DNA of 64,000 nucleotides, from NCBI GenBank assembly GCA_963682025.1, contig OY821520.1:138454738-138518737 (forward strand), read 5' to 3'. A program made the translations under genes and the position numbers. Positions 63,979-64,000 of this stretch are shown here, one piece after another. The notes beneath the pieces are model-generated. The model was not told the DNA's origin and made no database searches. It was given only the letters and a program-made list of their open reading frames with translations. The stretch comes from Cordilura impudica. Its lineage: Eukaryota; Arthropoda; Insecta; Diptera; Scathophagidae. Each line of letters opens with the position of its first letter. Position 1 is the stretch's first letter.

Positions 63979-64000
63979 CTGAAAGAAAAAAAATTAAATA

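Overview
The window is AT-rich animal DNA, best read as a higher fly (Diptera, probably a calyptrate such as a blowfly or house-fly relative). The reasons are the host gene, the mix of fly-type mariner, hAT, pogo, jockey, LOA/I and Ty3/gypsy remnants, and introns that are either about 60 bp or many kilobases. No bacterial, rRNA or tRNA gene is visible.

One host gene spans almost the whole window on the minus strand: a class I cytokine receptor that I identify as domeless (dome), the JAK/STAT receptor. Eleven exons run from 63978 down to the stop codon at 4747. They join in frame through canonical GT-AG introns and give 1225 residues. The protein has N-terminal Ig/cytokine-binding modules, several fibronectin type III units, one membrane segment (coded at 14743-14681) and a long cytoplasmic tail that keeps a YxxQ STAT-docking motif at 4815-4804. 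The signal-peptide exon lies beyond position 64000. Four introns are 58-64 bp. Five others (8.8, 6.6, 2.4, 1.8 and 35 kb) are packed with transposable elements. A tenth, of 626 bp, holds a foldback element.

Layout: 1-1660 is a broken repeat element followed by a degenerate A-rich satellite. 1660-4740 is 3' flank with LINE debris. 4747-5211 is the last exon. 5212-14038 (intron 10) holds tandem-repeat elements, a Ty3/gypsy pol fragment, a foldback element and a mariner. 14039-15417 carries exons 10 and 9. 15418-22035 (intron 8) has mariner remnants and two tandem copies of a dispersed repeat. 22036-28806 carries exons 8 to 2, with an internally inverted repeat and a hammerhead-like motif between exons 7 and 6. 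28807-63835 (intron 1) holds nested non-autonomous elements, LINE pieces, a pogo-like element, a hAT element, a second copy of the first mariner, and jockey remnants.

The most unusual item is a 2.74-kb DNA transposon at 44500-47243. It has 39-bp terminal inverted repeats and subterminal AAGTCC motifs. Its broken gene has an RNase H-like pattern (VDLQ, YSDGC.YQNR, GHTQIEADSVHSVIE) that I cannot place in a classical superfamily. Many repeat boundaries here rest on inverted repeats or pairwise similarity read by eye; copy number and family names need genome-wide comparison.
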